From Nannocystaceae bacterium (GTDB lineage: Bacteria; Myxococcota_A; Polyangia; Nannocystales; Nannocystaceae): a DNA stretch of 64,000 nt. The stretch lies in contig JAIBBS010000008.1 in the NCBI GenBank assembly GCA_019694555.1, forward strand, positions 1-64,000. The letters are read 5' to 3'. Each line of letters starts with the position of its first letter. The stretch's first letter is position 1. Shown in pieces: positions 28,516-37,595 of this stretch. Made by a program: the position numbers and the translations under genes. The notes beneath the pieces are model-generated. The model saw nothing but the letters and a program-made list of their open reading frames with translations, did not search any database and had not been told where the DNA came from.

Positions 28516-29657
28516 GCGTGCGCGCGATCCTGCCGGGCGCGACGGTGGGCGTGCTGGGCTCGGGACAGCTCGGGCGCATGTTCGCGATCGCGGCGCGGCG
28601 GATGGGCTACCGCGTGCACACCTTCAGCCCCGATCGCAACAGCCCCACCGGGCAGCTGGCCGATCGCGAGATCGTCGCGGCCTACGAGGACCTCGACGCG
28701 GTGCGGGCGTTCGCACGCGAGGTCGACGTGGTGACGTTCGAGTTCGAGAACGTCGCCCACGCCGCGACGCTCGCCGCGGCCGAGCACGCGCCGGTGCGAC
28801 CCGACGGCCTGGTGCTGCACACGACGCAACACCGCCTGCGCGAGAAGAGCTTCCTGACACGCGTGGGCGTGCCGGTGGCGCGCCACCGCGCGATCGACTC
28901 GCTCGCGACGCTGCGCGCCGCGGTCGCAGAGCTCGGCACGCCCGCGGTGCTCAAGACCGCCGGCTGGGGCTACGACGGCAAGGGTCAGGTGCGCATCGCC
29001 GCGCCCGAGCAGTGCGAGGCGGCGTGGCAGAGCCTCGGCGGCGCCGAGGCGGTGCTCGAGGCCTTCGTCGACTTCGCCGGTGAAGTCTCGATGGTGGTCG
29101 CGCGCGGCAGCGACGGCACCGTGGTCGACTGGGGCCTCATCGCCAACGAGCACCGCGATCACATCCTCGACGTCTCGACCGCGCCGGCCGAGGTCGCGCC
29201 CGCGACGTTGGCCCAGGCCCGCGACATCGCGCGCACGATCGTCGAGGCGCTCGAGCTGGTGGGTGTGCTGTGCGTGGAGTTCTTCGCGCTGCACGACGGC
29301 TCGCTGCTGGTCAACGAGCTGGCCCCGCGCCCGCACAACTCCGGGCACCTGACCTTCGACGCCGCGATCACGAGCCAGTTCGAGCAGCAGCTGCGCGCGG
29401 TGTGTGGCCTGCCGCTGGGCTCGACCGCGCTGGTGCGCCCCGCCGCGATGGCCAACCTGCTGGGGGATCTCTGGCAGCACGGCGAGCCCGACTGGGCCGC
29501 GGCGCTGCGCGCCGACACCGTGAAGCTGCACCTGTACGGCAAGGGCGACCCACGACCGGGGCGCAAGATGGGGCATCTGACTGCCCTCGGCGATGGCGCG
29601 GCACAGGCCCGCGCGACGGTGCTGCAGGCCCGCGCGGCGCTGCAGCGACGCGACTAG
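28512..29657 (+). CDS. purK: 5-(carboxyamino)imidazole ribonucleotide synthase
   Basis: A 381-residue ATP-grasp enzyme that carboxylates AIR to N5-CAIR using ATP and bicarbonate, feeding PurE. The N-terminal motif is [13 protein letters not shown], the glycine loop is [10 protein letters not shown] at about 152-161, and the Mg-binding end of the ATP-grasp is [20 protein letters not shown]. The start is the GTG overlapping the purE stop. Nothing is missing. This is a standard two-step purine module. Confidence 0.97.
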   Translation: MSVRAILPGATVGVLGSGQLGRMFAIAARRMGYRVHTFSPDRNSPTGQLADREIVAAYEDLDAVRAFAREVDVVTFEFENVAHAATLAAAEHAPVRPDGLVLHTTQHRLREKSFLTRVGVPVARHRAIDSLATLRAAVAELGTPAVLKTAGWGYDGKGQVRIAAPEQCEAAWQSLGGAEAVLEAFVDFAGEVSMVVARGSDGTVVDWGLIANEHRDHILDVSTAPAEVAPATLAQARDIARTIVEALELVGVLCVEFFALHDGSLLVNELAPRPHNSGHLTFDAAITSQFEQQLRAVCGLPLGSTALVRPAAMANLLGDLWQHGEPDWAAALRADTVKLHLYGKGDPRPGRKMGHLTALGDGAAQARATVLQARAALQRRD

Positions 29658-29726
29658 GCCACGGCGCACGCACCGGGCGGCACGCAGCGCGAAGCTGGTG
29701 CTGCACGGCCCCGCGACCGCGCGCGA

Positions 29727-30338
29727 TCAGCCCCAGCGCGCGTGGTACAGCGCCCACTGCGGTTCGCTCTCGAGCATCTCGACGCGGCTCGGTCGCGCGG
29801 TCGCGATCTCCAGCAGCACCTCGAACATGCCGACGTTGGCGAGGTGGTTGCTGCCGCCGTGCAGATGCGGTGGATGCGTGAGGCGCAGCGTCATGCCGTC
29901 GTCGGTGCGGGTGGCGTCGAGGTCGGTGCCCTTTTGGAACATGCCGTGCACCGCGGCGCTCATGCGCAGCACCATCGACGGGCCTGAGATCCGCGTGAGC
30001 GCGCGGTACATCCGTGAGCGTGCGGTCCGCAGCGTGCGCTCGCGTGTCCACTGCACCACCTGCTCGGGCCGTGGGTAGTGCGTGTCGACCACCGCGAAGA
30101 ACACCGCGTCGGACAGCACCGCGGGGACCCACGCGCCCGGCAGCGGTGGTTGCTCGATCAGTGCCCACACCTCCGGCGGCATCGCGTCGCGCCAGGGCGA
30201 CAACTCGTGGCCCTCGGCCGCGCTGAGCACCAGCGTGCCGCGCGAGCGGCACTCGGGGTACGAGGCCAACCCCGCGGGCAATCGCGCGACGTACTGCGCC
30301 AGCTGAGGCAGCTGGCTGGCATCGATCCCGTGCCCCAC
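29727..30338 (-). CDS. DUF2378-like myxobacterial small protein (paralogue A)
   Basis: A 203-residue soluble protein from GTG. It shows no enzymatic motif. Its middle and end align with the protein at 46650: RGTLVL with RGSVLA, WALIEQPPLPGAWVP with ARALPDDPPEDAWFP, then ISGPSMVLRMSAAVHGMF with TVGPTLVLSRADALHGHL. Both end in a Trp-containing strand. The pattern recalls the DUF2378/TIGR02265 family of myxobacteria; that name is tentative. It is the last gene of a three-gene minus-strand set after the thioesterase and the DUF2914 protein, with a gap of 53 nt. A TACAAC sequence lies close upstream. Confidence 0.65.
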   Translation of the reverse strand: MGHGIDASQLPQLAQYVARLPAGLASYPECRSRGTLVLSAAEGHELSPWRDAMPPEVWALIEQPPLPGAWVPAVLSDAVFFAVVDTHYPRPEQVVQWTRERTLRTARSRMYRALTRISGPSMVLRMSAAVHGMFQKGTDLDATRTDDGMTLRLTHPPHLHGGSNHLANVGMFEVLLEIATARPSRVEMLESEPQWALYHARWG

Positions 30339-30391
30339 GCCCGAACGTTGTAGCAGCTCCGACCGCGCGGGCGCAGCGTGCAGAGCGCGGC

Positions 30392-31549
30392 CTACTCGAT
30401 CACGGTGAAGTGCGCGCGTCCGACCAGCTGGTCGTCGTCCGTGAGCACATCCACGGTCCACGCGCCGACCGTGCTCGCCGGCAGCGCGTCGCTCGCGATC
30501 TGCGAGCGCAGGCGCACGGTGTCCCACAGCCCCTGCGGGTGCGGGTCGACGTCGGTCGAGCGCTGCACGAGCTCGCCCTCGTGGCGCCACTCGTGGATCA
30601 GCCGCTCGCCCTTGCCGCCGGGCGTGAACACGTCGGTGACCGCGAACAGCTCGTGGACCAGGGAGCTGTGGATGCTGCTGACCTCGATCGCGAGCCGACC
30701 GTCGTCGAGCAGCTTGGGCCCGACCGCGGCGCTGCGCAGGTTCATCGCCACCGGCGGCACCACGGTGCGGCCGTACCACGCGCCCGCCAGCGACGCGAGC
30801 GTCCAACCCACCAGCAGCGTCGCACCGGCCGGTCGACCGAGCAGCCGCAGCGGCACGTGCATGGTCCAAAACGCCAACGCCGACACCGCCGCCGCGATCG
30901 CGAGCGTCAACGCGGCGCGCAGGTTGGGTAGCAGCGCCGGCACCACCAGGTTGAGGCACGCGAACAGCGTGAAGAAGTAGAACACCGACGCCGCGGTCTT
31001 CCAGCGCATGAGCATGCGATCGAAGACCACGTCGAGGGTCGACAGCGCCGCGCACAGGCCCAGCGCCAGCATGAACCAGCGGTTGGACGAATCGAACGTC
31101 ACCGAGCGCCAGTAGAACGGCAGCAGGAAGAACAACATCCCCTGGTACATGTTCTTGAGCACGTAGGTCATGACGAAGAAGCGCACCTTGGCGCCCTTGC
31201 CCTCGACCTGCTGTGCCGCACCGCTGCCGAACAAGCGGAAGAACAGGATCAGGATCAGCCACACCGCCGCGAGCGTGATGGTCAGAAACCGCGCGTGCGC
31301 GAAGCCCTTGGCCGCGAACAGCACCACGAAGATGCCCAGGCCCAGCGCGTAGAACGAGTGGCCCCACCACAGCACGCGGCCGTACTTGGCCAACGCCGCG
31401 CGCAGCCGGGCCAGCCCACCCCGCGGCGCCGTCACGGTGGCGCCCGTCGGCGGCGCGCCGTGGCCCGCGACCGGCGCCCAGCCACCGTGCGCGCCGTGGC
31501 CGGGCGCGGACGGACCCGGCGGCGTCTGAACGGGTGGCGGCGCGCTCAC
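30392..31549 (-). CDS. Polytopic membrane protein with C-terminal DUF2914 domain
   Basis: A 385-residue protein. After a Pro/Gly-rich N-terminus it has about seven membrane helices between 60 and 265 (SFYALGLGIFVVLFAA, FLTITLAAVWLILILFF, MLFFLLPFYW, MLALGLCAALSTLDVVF, FYFFTLFACLNLVVPALL, and others). The last 100 residues are a DUF2914-type domain (LIHEWRHEGELVQRSTDV, TVGAWTVDVLTDDDQLVG). The combination matches DUF5924/DUF2914 proteins, whose function is unknown. GTG start; it overlaps the stop of the thioesterase gene by 4 nt, which implies coupled translation. Confidence 0.8.
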   Translation of the reverse strand: MSAPPPVQTPPGPSAPGHGAHGGWAPVAGHGAPPTGATVTAPRGGLARLRAALAKYGRVLWWGHSFYALGLGIFVVLFAAKGFAHARFLTITLAAVWLILILFFRLFGSGAAQQVEGKGAKVRFFVMTYVLKNMYQGMLFFLLPFYWRSVTFDSSNRWFMLALGLCAALSTLDVVFDRMLMRWKTAASVFYFFTLFACLNLVVPALLPNLRAALTLAIAAAVSALAFWTMHVPLRLLGRPAGATLLVGWTLASLAGAWYGRTVVPPVAMNLRSAAVGPKLLDDGRLAIEVSSIHSSLVHELFAVTDVFTPGGKGERLIHEWRHEGELVQRSTDVDPHPQGLWDTVRLRSQIASDALPASTVGAWTVDVLTDDDQLVGRAHFTVIE

Positions 31550-32364
31550 CCTCCGATCCTACCAGGCTCGATGCGGCGGGGCTCGACCACCAGCGACTGC
31601 AGCGCCCGTCCGAGCTCGCCGTCGCGATCGTGCAGCTCGCTCTGCACCAGCCCGATGCCGGCGCTGCCATCGGCGGTCGCGCGCGAGTCGAGCGCGAACC
31701 ACTCGCCGCGCGGGTCGCGGTCGACGTGGATCGTCATGTCGGGGTTGATGAAGCTGTACTCGCGCGGGTCGAGCACCGGACACACGCCGTTGCCGGCATC
31801 CGCCAACGTCACCAGCGCCGCCAGCGGTGAGGTCGGCTCGCCCGCGACGAGCGGCTGGCGCAGGCGCAGCCACGCCGCGGTCGCGCCCTTGCCCCACACG
31901 CCGCGTGCGATGCGGGCCTCGACGCCGGTGTGATAGCCGATGCTGTCGCGGAACAGCGGGAACACCCACGGCTCGAGTCCTGCGGGTCCGCGCGGCGCCG
32001 CGTGTCGTGGGCACCGTGGTGAGGGCAACACCAGCGGCGCGCGACGGATCCGCAGCGCGCGGGCGACCAACACCGGCTTGTCCTCGTGCAGCAGCGTGGC
32101 CTCGAGCCGCTGCGCCGCCTGACCTGCTCGCGCGACGGTGGTCGTCAGCGTGAACGCGCCGATCGGCACCGGCCGCAGGTACTCGAAGGTCAATCGCGCG
32201 ATCATGAAGCCGGCGGGATCGGGCTCGCACCGCTCGATCGCGGTGGTCAGCAGCGCCGCGGGCGGACCGCCGTGCTGCAACGTCGAGCTCCACGGACCGC
32301 GGGTCAGCTCGGTCGCGAGCAGCCGGTCACCGTCGCGGACGAAGAAGGCTTCGGGCGGGGACAC
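31546..32364 (-). CDS. Acyl-CoA thioesterase-like double hotdog protein
   Basis: A 272-residue protein of the TesB/acyl-CoA-thioesterase-like type, likely cytosolic and hydrolysing acyl-CoA. The first hotdog has RGPWSSTLQHGGPPAALL (22-39) and LTFEYLRPVPIGAFTLTT, and the second has SPLAALVTLADAGNG and SFINPDMTIHVDRDPRGEW. The latter strand with D-x-T-I-H is the usual active-site region. GTG start, 49 nt from the divergent saccharopine-dehydrogenase-like gene. It heads a unit with the DUF2914 membrane protein and paralogue A, so lipid or membrane remodelling is a plausible shared theme (inference). Confidence 0.85.
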   Translation of the reverse strand: MSPPEAFFVRDGDRLLATELTRGPWSSTLQHGGPPAALLTTAIERCEPDPAGFMIARLTFEYLRPVPIGAFTLTTTVARAGQAAQRLEATLLHEDKPVLVARALRIRRAPLVLPSPRCPRHAAPRGPAGLEPWVFPLFRDSIGYHTGVEARIARGVWGKGATAAWLRLRQPLVAGEPTSPLAALVTLADAGNGVCPVLDPREYSFINPDMTIHVDRDPRGEWFALDSRATADGSAGIGLVQSELHDRDGELGRALQSLVVEPRRIEPGRIGG

Positions 32365-32398
32365 CGCTCGAAGGTGCCACAGCCGCGGGGCGGCCGGC

Positions 32399-32404
32399 TA
32401 TGCT
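32399..32404 (+). promoter_or_regulatory. -10-like TATGCT before the saccharopine-dehydrogenase-like gene
   Basis: TATGCT ends 9 nt before ATG 32414 in a 49-nt divergent gap, consistent with a leaderless or near-leaderless transcript. Confidence 0.45.
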
Positions 32405-32413
32405 CCGCGCGCG

Positions 32414-33553
32414 ATGCAGCGCGTCATCATCCTCGGTTGCGGCATGGTCGGTTCCACGATGGCGATGGATCTCGCGCGCGACGAGGGCCTCGCGGTCACG
32501 GTCGCGGACGTGCGCGCGGCGGCCCTCGACGCGCTCGCGGCCCAGTGCCGCGTCGCGACCGTCGTCGCCGATCTCTCGGACCCGGCCGCGATCACGGCGC
32601 TGGTGCGGCCGTTCGACCTCGTGGTCGGTGCACTGTCGTCCTCGATGGGCCTCGCGACGCTGGGCGCGGTGATCGCCGCCGGCCGGCCCTATGTCGACAT
32701 CAGCTTCATGGCCGACGACGCGCTGTCGCTGTCGGCCCAGGCCGCGGCCGCGGGCGTGGTCGCGATCGTCGACTGCGGCATCGCTCCGGGCATGAGCAAC
32801 ATGGCCGCGGGCTACGCGGCGAGCCAGCTCGAGGTGTGCGAGCGGCTGGAGATCCTCGTCGGCGGCGTGCCCGAGGTGCGCTCGTGGCCGTTCGACTTCA
32901 AGGTCGCGTTCGCACCGATCGACGTGATCGAGGAGTACGTGCGCCCCGCTCGCATGGTCGAGCACGGCGAGGTCGTGACCTACCCGGCGCTGTCGGGTGC
33001 GGAGTTGGTGGAGTTCGACGGCGTCGGCACGCTCGAGGCCTTCAACACCGACGGCCTGCGCTCGCTGCTGCACGGCGTGCCGTTCGCCACCATGGTCGAG
33101 AAGACCATGCGCTGGCCCGGTCACCTCGCGCTCGTGCGCGCGATGCAGGCGGCGGGCTTCTTCTCCGCCGAGCCCATCACGGTCGCGGGCCAGCGCGTGG
33201 TGCCGCGCGACGTCACCGCGGCGCTGGTGTTCCCGCACTGGACCTACGCGCCCGGCGAGGTCGATCGCACGGTGCTGCGCGTGACCGCGACCGGACGCCG
33301 GCAGGGCGCACGCGTGCGCATGATCTGGGAGCTGGTCGATCGCGCCGACGTCGTGCACGGGCGCAGCAGCATGTCGCGCACCACCGGCCTGCCGGCGACC
33401 ATCGTCGCGCGGCTGCTGCTCGCGGGCCGCTTCACGACGCCGGGCGTGCACGCGCCCGAGACCCTGGGTCGGATCCCCGGCGTGCTCGATCACGTGCTCG
33501 CGGCGCTGGCCGAGCGCGGCATCGCGTTCCGCAGCCGCGTCGAGCCGGCCTGA
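32414..33553 (+). CDS. Saccharopine dehydrogenase-family oxidoreductase
   Basis: A 379-residue NAD(P)-dependent oxidoreductase of the saccharopine dehydrogenase/lysine-6-dehydrogenase type. The N-terminal Rossmann loop is ILGCGMVGSTMAMDLA (6-21), followed by VVADLSDP and IVDCGIAPGMSNM, which is typical of the family. The C-terminal catalytic domain has a YPALSGAELVEFDG loop and EKTMRWPGHLALV. Possible roles are lysine or 2-aminoadipate metabolism. No other lysine-pathway gene is nearby. ATG 32414 is supported by the -10-like element upstream. Confidence 0.85.
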   Translation: MQRVIILGCGMVGSTMAMDLARDEGLAVTVADVRAAALDALAAQCRVATVVADLSDPAAITALVRPFDLVVGALSSSMGLATLGAVIAAGRPYVDISFMADDALSLSAQAAAAGVVAIVDCGIAPGMSNMAAGYAASQLEVCERLEILVGGVPEVRSWPFDFKVAFAPIDVIEEYVRPARMVEHGEVVTYPALSGAELVEFDGVGTLEAFNTDGLRSLLHGVPFATMVEKTMRWPGHLALVRAMQAAGFFSAEPITVAGQRVVPRDVTAALVFPHWTYAPGEVDRTVLRVTATGRRQGARVRMIWELVDRADVVHGRSSMSRTTGLPATIVARLLLAGRFTTPGVHAPETLGRIPGVLDHVLAALAERGIAFRSRVEPA

Positions 33554-33614
33554 GCGACGGTCCGCGGACGCGGCCAGGCTCTCGTCGCGACGCGACCGGA
33601 CGCCCAGGGGCCCG

Positions 33615-34886
33615 GTGACTCGCGCGGCGCCGTCGATCCGGCCACCGCCGCGGAACGTACCCGCACTCGTGCGCACCGCACTCGTGCTCGCGCTGACCGT
33701 GCCGCTCGCCCGCGGCTGCGGCGGCGTGCCCGCGCCACCGGCGACGCCCGGCAGCGACGCCGGCGACGACGGCGGCAGCAGCAGCGGGCCGCGCCGCGAC
33801 GGCTCGGGCGAGGGCGACGAGGCGACGCTGCCGCGCTTCGATCTCGGAGCGCGCGATGGCGTGGTGCTGCGCGGCGTGACCGTGGTCGGCCTGGGCGCGC
33901 GCGACGTGACGCTGCGCGAGGGCCTGGTCGCACGCATCGCCGCGGTCGGGGCCGCCGCGCCCGACGACGACGCGCTGGCCGAGCTCGACGCGCGCGGGCA
34001 GTACCTGGTGCCCGCGTTCATCGACAGCCACGTGCACCTCGCCTATGCCTTCGACGCGCCCACGCTCGCGCACGGCGGCGTCGCGGCGGCGGTCGACCTC
34101 GCGGCACCGCTGGGCTTCTTCGCCACCGACCACGCGCCGCTGCAGCTGGCGCTGTGCGGCCCGATGATCACCGCCGTCGGCGGTTATCCCACGCAGGGCT
34201 GGGGTGCGGGCGGCTTCGGCCTCGAGGTCGAGGGCGTCGACGCCGTGCGCCAGGCCGTGGATCAGCTCGCCGAGCTCGGCGCGCGCGCGATCAAGCTGCC
34301 GCTGGGCGATGCGCCCGAGCTCAGCGACGCCGAAGTCGCGGCGTTGGTCGAGCGCGCCCATGCCCGCGACCTGCCGGTGGTGGCGCACGCGCTCGCCGAC
34401 GCCGACGCGAGCCGGGCCGCGGACGCCGGCGTCGACGTGCTCGCGCACACGCCGGTCGAGCCGCTGTCGGACGACACCGTCGCCGCGTGGCAGGGCCGCA
34501 CCGTGATCTCGACGCTCGATGCCTTCGGCGGCGCCGCGAGCACGATCGACAACCTCCGGCGTCTGCGTGCCGCGGGCACGCGCGTGCTCTACGGCACCGA
34601 CCTGGGCAACACCGGGATCCCCGGCATCGATCCCAACGAGCTGGGACACCTGGTGAGCGCCGGGCTCGATGGTGCGGCGATCCTCGCGGCCGCGACCGCC
34701 GAGCCGGCGGCGTTCTGGCGCTTCGATGGGCTGGGCCCGCTGCGCGAGGGCGGTCGCGCGAGCGTGCTGCTGCTCGATCGCGATCCGCTGCGCGACCCCT
34801 CGGTGCTGGCCGAGCCGACCGCGGTCTACATCGACGGTGAGCTGCAGCCCAAGTCGTGGACCGCGGGCGACGGCATCAAGGACTGA
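33615..34886 (+). CDS. Exported amidohydrolase-family protein
   Basis: A 423-residue protein from GTG with an N-terminal signal that may end at Cys35 (LARGC), so lipidation is likely but weak. A Gly/Ser/Asp linker follows. The amidohydrolase core has DSHVHLAY (HxH, about 137-140), KLPLGDAPELSDAEV, VAHALADADA, VLAHTPVEPL and VLYGTDLGNTGIPGIDP with the metal-ligand Asp at about 330. These fit an imidazolonepropionase- or isoaspartyl-dipeptidase-like enzyme; substrate unknown. The 3' end overlaps the convergent kinase 3 gene by 11 nt. Confidence 0.85.
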   Translation: MTRAAPSIRPPPRNVPALVRTALVLALTVPLARGCGGVPAPPATPGSDAGDDGGSSSGPRRDGSGEGDEATLPRFDLGARDGVVLRGVTVVGLGARDVTLREGLVARIAAVGAAAPDDDALAELDARGQYLVPAFIDSHVHLAYAFDAPTLAHGGVAAAVDLAAPLGFFATDHAPLQLALCGPMITAVGGYPTQGWGAGGFGLEVEGVDAVRQAVDQLAELGARAIKLPLGDAPELSDAEVAALVERAHARDLPVVAHALADADASRAADAGVDVLAHTPVEPLSDDTVAAWQGRTVISTLDAFGGAASTIDNLRRLRAAGTRVLYGTDLGNTGIPGIDPNELGHLVSAGLDGAAILAAATAEPAAFWRFDGLGPLREGGRASVLLLDRDPLRDPSVLAEPTAVYIDGELQPKSWTAGDGIKD

Positions 34887-37536
34887 CGCGCGCGTCGGCC
34901 TGGTCCCAGGTCGCGAGCAGCGCGTCGATCTCCGCCACGGCCTCGGGGTCCTGCTCGCGGAACTCGCTGCGCGCACCCGCGGCCAGCACGCGCGCGCGCG
35001 CGCGATCCGAGTCGCCCAAGGCCTGCGCGAGAAACCACTGCGCCTCGGCGCGGGCGCGCGGCGGGGTGTCGTCGCGCGAGCGGATCGCCAGCGCACGCTC
35101 GCCCAGCCGCGCGGCGGCGTCGCGATCCCCCTCGGCCAACGCCAGCTGGCCCAGGCCCAGCAGCGGATGCGCGAGCAACGGGTGCTCGGGCCCCAGCGCG
35201 GCCTCGGCCAGCGACAGCGCGCGCTGGTACATCGCCTTCGCGCGCGCGGTCTCGCCGGTCGTGGCCAGCACCATCGCGAGGTTGTTGAGGTTCGCCGCGA
35301 CCGACGGATGGGCCTCACCCAGCGCGGCCTCGAGGTTCGCGAGCGCCTGCTCGTACAACGCGATGGCGCCGGCCTTGTCGCCGTTCGCCGCCGCGGCGCT
35401 GGCGACGTTCACCAGGCAGGTGCCGACGTCGGGATGGGCGGAACCGTGGACGTCGCGCAGCACCGCGCACGCACGCGCGTAGCTCTCGGCCGCGCGCGCC
35501 GGGCGACCGCGGACCATGTCGATGTTGCCGAGGTTGTTGAGCACGCCCGCGACCGCGGCGTGATCGGGCCCGAGCTCGCGCTCGCGGATCGCCAGCGCGC
35601 GCTGATAGCTGGCCTCGCTGGCATCGATGTCGGCGGCGGCGTACTCGACCGCGCCGCGCTCGACCAGGTGGGTGGCCTCGCGCAGCTGCGTCGGATCCGG
35701 CAGCGTCGCGAGCAGGATCTCGGCGTGGCGCAGCCACGGCATCGCATCGGCCGGCTCGGCCAGCCGCACGCCGACGGTGAACGCGACCTTCTCCGCGGCC
35801 TCGACCGCGGTCGCCGGTGCGCCGCCGGCCAGCGCGACGAAGTACGCCTCGGTGTACTCGCGCCGCGCCGCCGCAAAGTCGCCGCGCCGATCGTGCAGCT
35901 GCGCGAGCGTCTCGTGGGCCTCGGCCTCGAGCGCGGGCCAGCGCGCCGCCTGGGCCTCGTGCAGCACCTGCAACGCCAGCGCTTCGCCCTGCGCCGCGTC
36001 GCCGCCCAGCACCAGCGCGCGTGCGCGAGCCAGCCGCGCATAGACCTCCTGGCGGCCCTGCTCGTCGAGATCGACCGGCGGCGCGAGAACGGCCCCGCTG
36101 CCGTTCTCGCACGCGTCGGGCTCGGCCAGCTCGACGATCACCTGCATGGTGCGGCGTACGGTCCGCGCATCGGCGCGCGACAGGGTCTCGAGCGCCGCCG
36201 CGAGCTCCATGCGGCGTTCGTCGAGGCACCACCGCCCGCGCGCGTAGGCCTGCTCGTCGATCGCGACGTCCACCCGCGCGGCCTGGCACAGCGCGGTGGC
36301 GCTCGCACGCCAGCGCGACGCCCAGGCGTCGAGTGCGGGCAGGGCCCGTGCCGCGGTCTGCGCGGCGAACGTCACCTCGACACCCTCGATCGCGCGCCGC
36401 AGTGCGTCCGCGACGTCCGGGTTCCAGTCGCGCGCCAGCGCGTCGGCCTCGTCGCGGCACGCGGCCACGCGCGCGGCGTGATCGAGCCCAGCCACACCCA
36501 CCGCGACGGCGACGGCACCGCCGACCCCGGCCAGCGCGAACAGGGCCCGTCGCGTCCGCGCGCGTGACTGGCCGCGCGCGAGCGCCTCGCCCAGCGCCGC
36601 CATCGAGGGGAAGCGCCGCTCGGGGTCGCGCGACAACCCGCGCAAGACGATGGCGCGCAACCACCCCGGCACGCCGCGCGCGCGTCGTGGCGGCGGGCGC
36701 AGTTGCCCCGAGACCACGCTCGCGGCGAGCTCCTGCACCGTCACGCCGTCGAAGGGCCGCGCGTGGAACAGCGCCTCGTAGGCCATCACGCAGAAGCCGA
36801 ACTGATCGCTGCGCTCGTCCGCGGTCACGCCGAGCCACTGCTCGGGTGCCATGTAGCCGGGCGTGCCCTCGCGCGCGCTCACGCGACGGCTGGCATCGGC
36901 CGAGACGCTGGTGCCGCTGCTGCCCCCGTCGAGCTGCGCGTCGAGCGGTGCGCGCGCGAGGCCGAAGTCCATCACGCGCACGCGCTCGCCGGGCTCGCTG
37001 ACCATGACGTTGTCGGGCTTCACGTCGCGGTGGACCAGGCTGGCTTCGTGCGCCGCCGCGAGGCCGTCGGCGACCGGACGCAGCTTGGCGAGCACCTCGG
37101 ACCAGTGCCGCGGCCGCGCGCGCAGCCACTGCGCCAGGGTCTGGCCGCGCACGAGATCCATCGCGATCCACACGCGACCGTCGCCGTCCCCGACGTCGTG
37201 GATCGCGATCACGTTGGGATGATCGAGCCGCGCGAGCGCCTGCGCCTCGCGCAGCAGCCGGGCGCGATGCTTCGCCGCGCGCTCGGGATCCGCGACCGCA
37301 CGCATGACCTTGATCGCGACGCGGCGATCGAGCTCGGGGTCCCACGCCGCGAACACCACGCCCATGCCGCCGGCGCCGATGCGCGCGAGCACGACGTAGC
37401 GGCCCAGCGTCTCGCCCGGCGTGAGCGCGATCTCCGACACCACCGCGGACACCGAACCCGCCTCGCCGCCGTCGAGCGTCGGTGCATCGCTGCGCCCCGG
37501 GAGCTCCGGGATCTCCGAGTCGATGCGCGTGCCCAA
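34876..37536 (-). CDS. Ser/Thr protein kinase with TPR repeats (kinase 3)
   Basis: An 886-residue Hanks-type kinase. The glycine loop is GAGGMGVVFA (54-63), the ATP lysine K76 (AIKVM), HRDVKPDN begins at about 173, DFGLA at about 194, and TPGYMAPEQW marks the activation segment. Here the canonical HRDV is kept, unlike kinases 1 and 2. A membrane helix is likely at about 335-355 (LFALAGVGGAVAVAVGVAGL). The C-terminal half has about eight TPR units (recurring ALA.RE..LGP.H.AVA..LNNLGN). The start appears to be TTG 37536, with no better upstream ATG/GTG; GTG codons around residues 28-33 are alternatives. Confidence 0.9.
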   Translation of the reverse strand: MGTRIDSEIPELPGRSDAPTLDGGEAGSVSAVVSEIALTPGETLGRYVVLARIGAGGMGVVFAAWDPELDRRVAIKVMRAVADPERAAKHRARLLREAQALARLDHPNVIAIHDVGDGDGRVWIAMDLVRGQTLAQWLRARPRHWSEVLAKLRPVADGLAAAHEASLVHRDVKPDNVMVSEPGERVRVMDFGLARAPLDAQLDGGSSGTSVSADASRRVSAREGTPGYMAPEQWLGVTADERSDQFGFCVMAYEALFHARPFDGVTVQELAASVVSGQLRPPPRRARGVPGWLRAIVLRGLSRDPERRFPSMAALGEALARGQSRARTRRALFALAGVGGAVAVAVGVAGLDHAARVAACRDEADALARDWNPDVADALRRAIEGVEVTFAAQTAARALPALDAWASRWRASATALCQAARVDVAIDEQAYARGRWCLDERRMELAAALETLSRADARTVRRTMQVIVELAEPDACENGSGAVLAPPVDLDEQGRQEVYARLARARALVLGGDAAQGEALALQVLHEAQAARWPALEAEAHETLAQLHDRRGDFAAARREYTEAYFVALAGGAPATAVEAAEKVAFTVGVRLAEPADAMPWLRHAEILLATLPDPTQLREATHLVERGAVEYAAADIDASEASYQRALAIRERELGPDHAAVAGVLNNLGNIDMVRGRPARAAESYARACAVLRDVHGSAHPDVGTCLVNVASAAAANGDKAGAIALYEQALANLEAALGEAHPSVAANLNNLAMVLATTGETARAKAMYQRALSLAEAALGPEHPLLAHPLLGLGQLALAEGDRDAAARLGERALAIRSRDDTPPRARAEAQWFLAQALGDSDRARARVLAAGARSEFREQDPEAVAEIDALLATWDQADARVSP

Positions 37537-37595
37537 GCTCGCGGATGATGCCCGCAGCGACCGGGTCTGCGCCAGCGCGACGACGGCGCGACGGC

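Noticed and set aside
28024-29657. purE-purK as a novel pair
   Set aside because: Standard coupled purine module with all motifs; nothing unusual.
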